From assembly GCA_037969115.1 (NCBI GenBank), contig JBBKWQ010000371.1, positions 1 through 9,879 on the forward strand: DNA of 9,879 nt. Direction: 5' to 3'. The first letter of the stretch is position 1, and every line of letters starts with the position of its first letter. The stretch is from JBBKWQ01 sp037969115. Its GTDB lineage: Bacteria > Actinomycetota > Acidimicrobiia > Acidimicrobiales > Ilumatobacteraceae. Positions 7,522-9,879 of this stretch are shown one piece after another. Position numbers and translations under genes: made by a program. A model generated the notes under the pieces. It worked only from the letters and a program-made list of their open reading frames with translations, was not told where the DNA came from and searched no databases.

Positions 7522-7701
7522 GTGGAGTTCACGTGTCCGAGGTGCGAATCGTCAGTCGAGGCTGCCTACTACGGCCCCTGTGAGCCGTGTCGTGGGCAAC
7601 TCCGTGACACCTACCGCTCGGAAGGCCGTGTGGTCGAGATCGCCGAGTACGAACCGAAGATGAACGTCACACCCAACGCCGTGGCGCTGAAGGACGATTA
7701 G
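7522..7701 (+). CDS. Small CxxC-CxxC zinc-ribbon protein
   Basis: A 59-residue ORF starting with GTG. Cys5-x2-Cys8 (TCPRC) and Cys20-x2-Cys23 (PCEPC), separated by 11 residues, form a four-cysteine zinc ribbon in the first half. The second half is acidic to neutral and ends YEPKMNVTPNAVALKDD. The body has a coding look: a GC-rich third position, stops only at the end, and a promoter-like TAGGGT box upstream. The ribbon plus the KMNVTPNAVA tail resembles short uncharacterised proteins I recall from actinobacteria, but I cannot confirm that here. The function is unknown; small ribbons of this kind often bind nucleic acid or protein. It is divergent from the membrane-protein gene (start codons 35 bases apart) and lies 63 bases before the tRNA. 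A hairpin directly after its stop may end its transcript. Confidence 0.75.
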   Translation: MEFTCPRCESSVEAAYYGPCEPCRGQLRDTYRSEGRVVEIAEYEPKMNVTPNAVALKDD

Positions 7702-7705
7702 CGAG

Positions 7706-7719
7706 CACCCGTTCGGGTG
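7706..7719 (+). terminator. Hairpin after the zinc-ribbon gene, possible terminator without U-tract
   Basis: CACCCG-TT-CGGGTG is a perfect 6-bp inverted repeat starting four bases after the stop codon. A second hairpin, AGTGGCG-CGT-CGCCGCT, follows at 7725-7741. Neither is followed by a run of T, so classical intrinsic termination is uncertain; many high-GC actinobacterial terminators lack the tract. Confidence 0.35.
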
Positions 7720-7740
7720 TGCGCAGTGGCGCGTCGCCGC

Positions 7741-7746
7741 TATCGT
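7741..7746 (+). promoter_or_regulatory. -10 box TATCGT of the tRNA-Ala gene
   Basis: TATCGT matches TANNNT and ends 18 bases before the tRNA, giving a short 5' leader as expected for an RNase P substrate. No strong -35 hexamer is seen. It overlaps the end of the second hairpin behind the zinc-ribbon gene by one base. Confidence 0.35.
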
Positions 7747-7764
7747 GAGGCTTCCCGAAATCTC

Positions 7765-7841
7765 GGGGACGTAGCTCAGTTGGCTAGAGCACCTGCTTTG
7801 CAAGCAGGAAGTCGTGGGTTCGAGTCCCATCGTCTCCACCA
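7765..7841 (+). tRNA. tRNA-Ala, anticodon UGC
   Basis: The full cloverleaf can be drawn by eye. The acceptor arms GGGGACG (7765-7771) and CGTCTCC (7831-7837) pair with one G-U. The D arm holds TAGCTCAGTTGGCTAGAGC. The anticodon arm CCTGC-TTTGCAA-GCAGG gives TGC at positions 34-36, and the T arm GTGGG-TTCGAGT-CCCAT is complete. Discriminator A7838 is followed by an encoded CCA (7839-7841). It decodes GCA and, by wobble, other alanine codons. Composition changes on its 3' side (see findings), which makes it a candidate integration site for mobile DNA, although no second copy of its 3' end is visible within the window. Confidence 0.97.
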
Positions 7842-7860
7842 TCGTCTACCAGGTCGAACG

Positions 7861-7872
7861 GCGCTCGAGCGC
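7861..7872. repeat. Perfect 12-bp palindrome GCGCTCGAGCGC behind the tRNA
   Basis: The sequence is identical to its reverse complement and starts 19 bases after the tRNA CCA. It could fold as a short hairpin (4-bp GCGC stem, TCGA loop) and help end the tRNA transcript, but there is no T-tract. A chance palindrome in GC-rich DNA is also possible. Confidence 0.4.
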
Positions 7873-8050
7873 GTGACGCGACGACCGCACCGTGCCAGCC
7901 GCATGCCACTCCGATACTCCGGATTTGCACGATTCTTCGCTTGCGGCGATGATCGGTGGGGATGAAATCGCTGATCATGACGGCCGCCGCTGGCAGCGAT
8001 CTGGCGACCCCCTGCCAAGATCGCAAGGGGCCGCTCGCTCCATGCAAGGG

Positions 8051-8065
8051 CCTCGACAGTCGAGG
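8051..8065. repeat. 15-base inverted repeat CCTCGAC-A-GTCGAGG
   Basis: Two perfect 7-bp arms surround one central A in otherwise gene-free DNA. It has the size of a protein-binding dyad. It is not placed at a recognisable promoter, so its role, if any, is unknown. Confidence 0.35.
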
Positions 8066-8502
8066 TTCACCCGGCTAGCAGACACGTATCTCCGTATCCA
8101 CCTGCCCGGCTTGTGGCGCCGGCGGGTAGGGCGGTCTTTGTGGAAGGCACGATTGCGTGACGGGATTGAGGGTCTGAGTACGGACGGGTTGCTATTCCCG
8201 GGATTGTTGCCTGGCACTCAACTCCCTGGCACCGCTGAACCTGGACCGTACGACTCCCGATCAGGCGTCGGTGAGATGCGTAACGTGCCGAGCGCATCCA
8301 TGCCGTCTCGGACAGTGCGCAGCCGGACCGAGGGTCGGACCTCCAAAATATCGCCGGAAGCGTGCGGTTTGCTGACGCCTCACAGCGATTATCGCACGGT
8401 CTCCGGTCGCCATGTGTTGGCCAGACCGAGACGAGGTCCGGTCGACTCGCCTTGGCAGGGTACGAGGTGTTCAAATCGGACCGGGCAGGCCAACCTAGCC
8501 AG

Positions 8503-9471
8503 CTACGTCTCAGTTCCGGCGTCGCGCGACTCGCGATGCGCGCTGTCGCCCCGGTCGCACCCATCGGGTGAGTGCTGATACATGACATTGGAATGTTGGA
8601 CCGTCGCCTGTGCGACGATCGCTTCGACCATGAATGCGATGTCGAGTGGTGCATCGAGTGGCCACGCTATGTCAATCGCAGCACGGGGGGCTCCGTCGAT
8701 CGGCAAGAGGGTGAGGTCCGCGAATCCGTAAAGATCGCGGAATCCAACCGGTACACAACACACACCTCGGCCACGCCGCACGGAGAGCAGAAGCTCCTGT
8801 GGTGACTCACACATTCTTGTGTGATGCGGGGGTTTACCGCGGACGTGATCGAGGCGCCAGTAGGCATGCGCTACTTCGTCGCCGTCCCGGCACCAGATGA
8901 AACCGACCTCGTCGAGAGCGCCGATGTCGATCGACGGCTGACCCGCGAGTGGATGCCGCGACGAGATGACTGCTGCGACCGGTTCGTCCCAGAGCCGTCG
9001 GCGGTGGAGATTGCTGTCGATCGAGTTGGGACCCACAAGTATTGCAATGTCGCTCTCGCCACTTGCGAGTCCTGCGCTGGCGTCCTGCCAAGAGCTGACC
9101 TTGATCTCAAGATCGACATCGTGGCCGGCGTCGGCCAACCGCGATGCGGCGGCGTGGAGGATCGAGCCACCGAACCCAGTGATCGTTCCGGCGCGAATCC
9201 GAGGACGTCCCGCGAGAGCCGTGGCGGTGCGCTCGAGCAGGCATGCGTTGCCAAGGAGCTCTTTCGCGTGGGGCAGCAACTCCTCTCCGGCGGTAGACAA
9301 TCGGACCGCGCGAGTAGAGCGTTCGACCAATGTCACTCCAAGTCGTTGCTCGAGCGACTTGATACCACCGCTCAGCGTTGCTGGCGACACGTACAATCGC
9401 GCCGCTGCCCTTGTGAAGCTGCGTTCATCAGCCACCGCGACGAAATAGTTCAGCAGTTGCAGGTTCAACAC
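8503..9471 (-). CDS. LysR-type transcriptional regulator
   Basis: A 322-residue regulator. Residues 1-60 are the LysR winged helix-turn-helix (LQLLNYFVAVADERSFTRAA, then SPATLSGGIKSLEQRLGVTL and LSTAGEELL). Residues about 91-290 are the two-lobed effector-binding domain, with DIAILVG and the GRGVCCVPVGF turn near the expected places. The effector is not predictable. The last 30 or so residues (from VQHSNVM) are polar, have no family counterpart that I know, and may be an added tail. The GTG at 9471 is supported by GGAG eight bases upstream (minus strand, 9480-9483); TACCCT at 9507-9512 is a possible -10 box, giving a leader of roughly 30 bases. Codon use is less GC3-biased than in the genes left of the tRNA. 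LysR proteins commonly control a divergent neighbour, here the gene starting at 9692. Confidence 0.92.
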   Translation of the reverse strand: MLNLQLLNYFVAVADERSFTRAAARLYVSPATLSGGIKSLEQRLGVTLVERSTRAVRLSTAGEELLPHAKELLGNACLLERTATALAGRPRIRAGTITGFGGSILHAAASRLADAGHDVDLEIKVSSWQDASAGLASGESDIAILVGPNSIDSNLHRRRLWDEPVAAVISSRHPLAGQPSIDIGALDEVGFIWCRDGDEVAHAYWRLDHVRGKPPHHTRMCESPQELLLSVRRGRGVCCVPVGFRDLYGFADLTLLPIDGAPRAAIDIAWPLDAPLDIAFMVEAIVAQATVQHSNVMYQHSPDGCDRGDSAHRESRDAGTET

Positions 9472-9592
9472 GAAGCAGTCTCCGATTTACAGGCGCCCTG
9501 ATGGAAAGGGTACTACCAGTCGTCGATGCTCCTCGATGGGAATTCGGCCGAACCTAATTCTGACTTCAGGACTTTCCCCTCACGGTCGGTGC

Positions 9593-9607
9593 TGTCATGG
9601 CATGACA
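9593..9607. promoter_or_regulatory. Perfect 15-bp palindrome, candidate operator between LysR and the divergent gene
   Basis: TGTCATG-G-CATGACA has two perfect 7-bp arms around one central base. It lies in the 220-base gap between divergent start codons, 121 bases from the LysR start and 84 from the GTG at 9692, a normal place for a regulator site. It does not contain the symmetric T-N11-A of the classical LysR box, so it may bind a different dimeric repressor. The rest of the gap shows nothing else strong. Confidence 0.5.
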
Positions 9608-9678
9608 ATGAAGGTGTCCCAGTGCCGACGAAGCGGCGGTCGCTGCAGGGGGTGGACTCGTCGTAGGACACGAAGCGT

Positions 9679-9684
9679 GAGGAG
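9679..9684 (+). promoter_or_regulatory. Ribosome binding site GAGGAG deciding the start at 9692
   Basis: GAGGAG is followed by seven bases and then GTG at 9692. This is an ideal Shine-Dalgarno spacing. It favours this start over in-frame GTG 9677 and ATG 9602 or 9608, which would add an arginine-rich segment that does not look like protein. Confidence 0.6.
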
Positions 9685-9691
9685 ACTGCTC

Positions 9692-9879
9692 GTGGTATAC
9701 CGAGTATTTGGACGGGTTGTGGTGGACGAGACCGGTGCGCCAATCCGCGACGTCCTCGTCTCAGCCTACGACACCGACCGAACCGACCAGCAACCGTCCT
9801 TGACAGAGGTGTCCGACGAAGTGGTGGCGCAGCAACTCGATGATGCGCTAGGCACCGCGATCACCGACGAAGCCGGCGC
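9692..9879 (+). CDS. Protein with N-terminal transthyretin-like / carboxypeptidase-regulatory-like domain, partial
   Basis: The first 62 residues of a gene that continues past the right edge. VFGRVVVDETGAPIRDVLVSAY followed some 35 residues later by LGTAITDEAG is the pattern of a seven-stranded beta-sandwich of the transthyretin/carboxypeptidase-regulatory type: G-x-V-x-D-x-x-G-x-P-I-x-x-V-x-V, then the TDEAG turn before a GrF-type strand. This fold occurs as a stand-alone domain, in protocatechuate-type dioxygenases and in secreted or cell-surface proteins. No signal peptide is present at this start, so a cytosolic location or a later functional domain is possible. The GTG start rests on GAGGAG seven bases upstream. 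It is divergent from the LysR gene, which may regulate it. The molecular role cannot be given from this fragment. Confidence 0.7.
   Translation, partial: MVYRVFGRVVVDETGAPIRDVLVSAYDTDRTDQQPSLTEVSDEVVAQQLDDALGTAITDEAG

Larger units (their letters stand above)
7842..8502. other. 661-base stretch with no convincing gene
   Basis: Between the tRNA and the end of the LysR gene I find no reading frame with coding character. The longest open frame (7892-8578, plus) has mixed third positions, no recognisable motif and no ribosome binding site. Short inverted repeats are present: a 12-bp perfect palindrome (7861-7872), an imperfect 8-bp stem CCCCCTGC/GCAAGGGG with a 7-base loop (8008-8030), and CCTCGAC-A-GTCGAGG (8051-8065). 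No transposase, integrase or phage remnant could be identified in any frame. The stretch could be decayed DNA at a tRNA-linked insertion site or hold an unrecognised RNA. Confidence 0.55.

Noticed and set aside
8008..8030. Hairpin CCCCCTGC/GCAAGGGG as a terminator or small RNA
   Set aside because: It has one mismatch in eight pairs, no T-tract and no promoter nearby; chance is likely.
7552..8047. Minus-strand frames containing MGLEPTTSC or WDSNPRLPACKAG
   Set aside because: These are the well-known false proteins produced by translating the antisense strand of a tRNA-Ala gene.
7892..8578. 228-codon plus-strand open frame between the tRNA and the LysR gene
   Set aside because: It has no ribosome binding site, mixed third positions, no motif, and overlaps the end of the LysR gene on the other strand.
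8821..9501. 226-codon plus-strand open frame opposite the LysR gene
   Set aside because: It is antisense to a gene with clear LysR helix-turn-helix and effector domains.
9513..9743. 76-codon minus-strand open frame upstream of the LysR gene
   Set aside because: It runs through the divergent promoter gap and into the plus-strand gene with a good Shine-Dalgarno; its sequence has no motif.
7765..9879. Prophage or integrative element anchored at the tRNA
   Set aside because: No integrase, no repeated tRNA 3' end and no phage or transfer gene is visible; only composition supports it, so it is kept as a finding and not called as an element.

Overview
The window looks like chromosomal DNA from a high-GC actinobacterium. 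My best guess is the Acidimicrobiia (Ilumatobacter-like). This rests on the GC-rich third codon positions of the left-hand genes, several start codons sitting 6-8 bases after a TANNNT -10 box with no Shine-Dalgarno (leaderless starts), and a lactone oxidase close to the mycobacterial L-gulonolactone dehydrogenase type. The taxon is inference; no rRNA or other marker gene is present.

Layout from left to right: (1) the N-terminal 311 residues of a molybdopterin oxidoreductase on the minus strand, cut by the left edge; (2) divergently, an FAD-linked sugar-lactone oxidase (1020-2339); (3) a beta-class DNA methyltransferase with an extra C-terminal domain (2398-3771); (4) a tightly packed minus-strand run of four genes read from 7486 down to 3801: a membrane-anchored protein of unknown function, a GNAT acetyltransferase, a LacI-type repressor and a secreted trypsin-fold serine protease, the last two overlapping by ATGA; (5) divergently, a 59-residue zinc-ribbon protein (7522-7701) that is easy to miss; (6) tRNA-Ala(UGC) at 7765-7841; (7) 661 bases with no convincing gene; (8) a LysR-type regulator on the minus strand (8503-9471); (9) a 220-base divergent intergenic region with a perfect 15-bp palindrome; and (10) the start of a plus-strand gene with a transthyretin-like/carboxypeptidase-regulatory-like beta-sandwich signature, cut by the right edge.

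The DNA right of the tRNA differs from that to its left: sampled lines have lower GC, codon third positions are less biased, and starts use Shine-Dalgarno sequences rather than leaderless promoters. This is the usual look of a tRNA-flanking variable region, but no integrase, repeated tRNA 3' end or insertion sequence is visible, so an island is only a possibility.

I see no defence island, CRISPR array, biosynthetic cluster or clearly new multi-gene system. The more interesting points are the methyltransferase tail domain, the LacI-protease coupling, the fully overlapping divergent promoters at 7486-7522, the small zinc-ribbon gene, and the palindrome between the LysR gene and its divergent neighbour.
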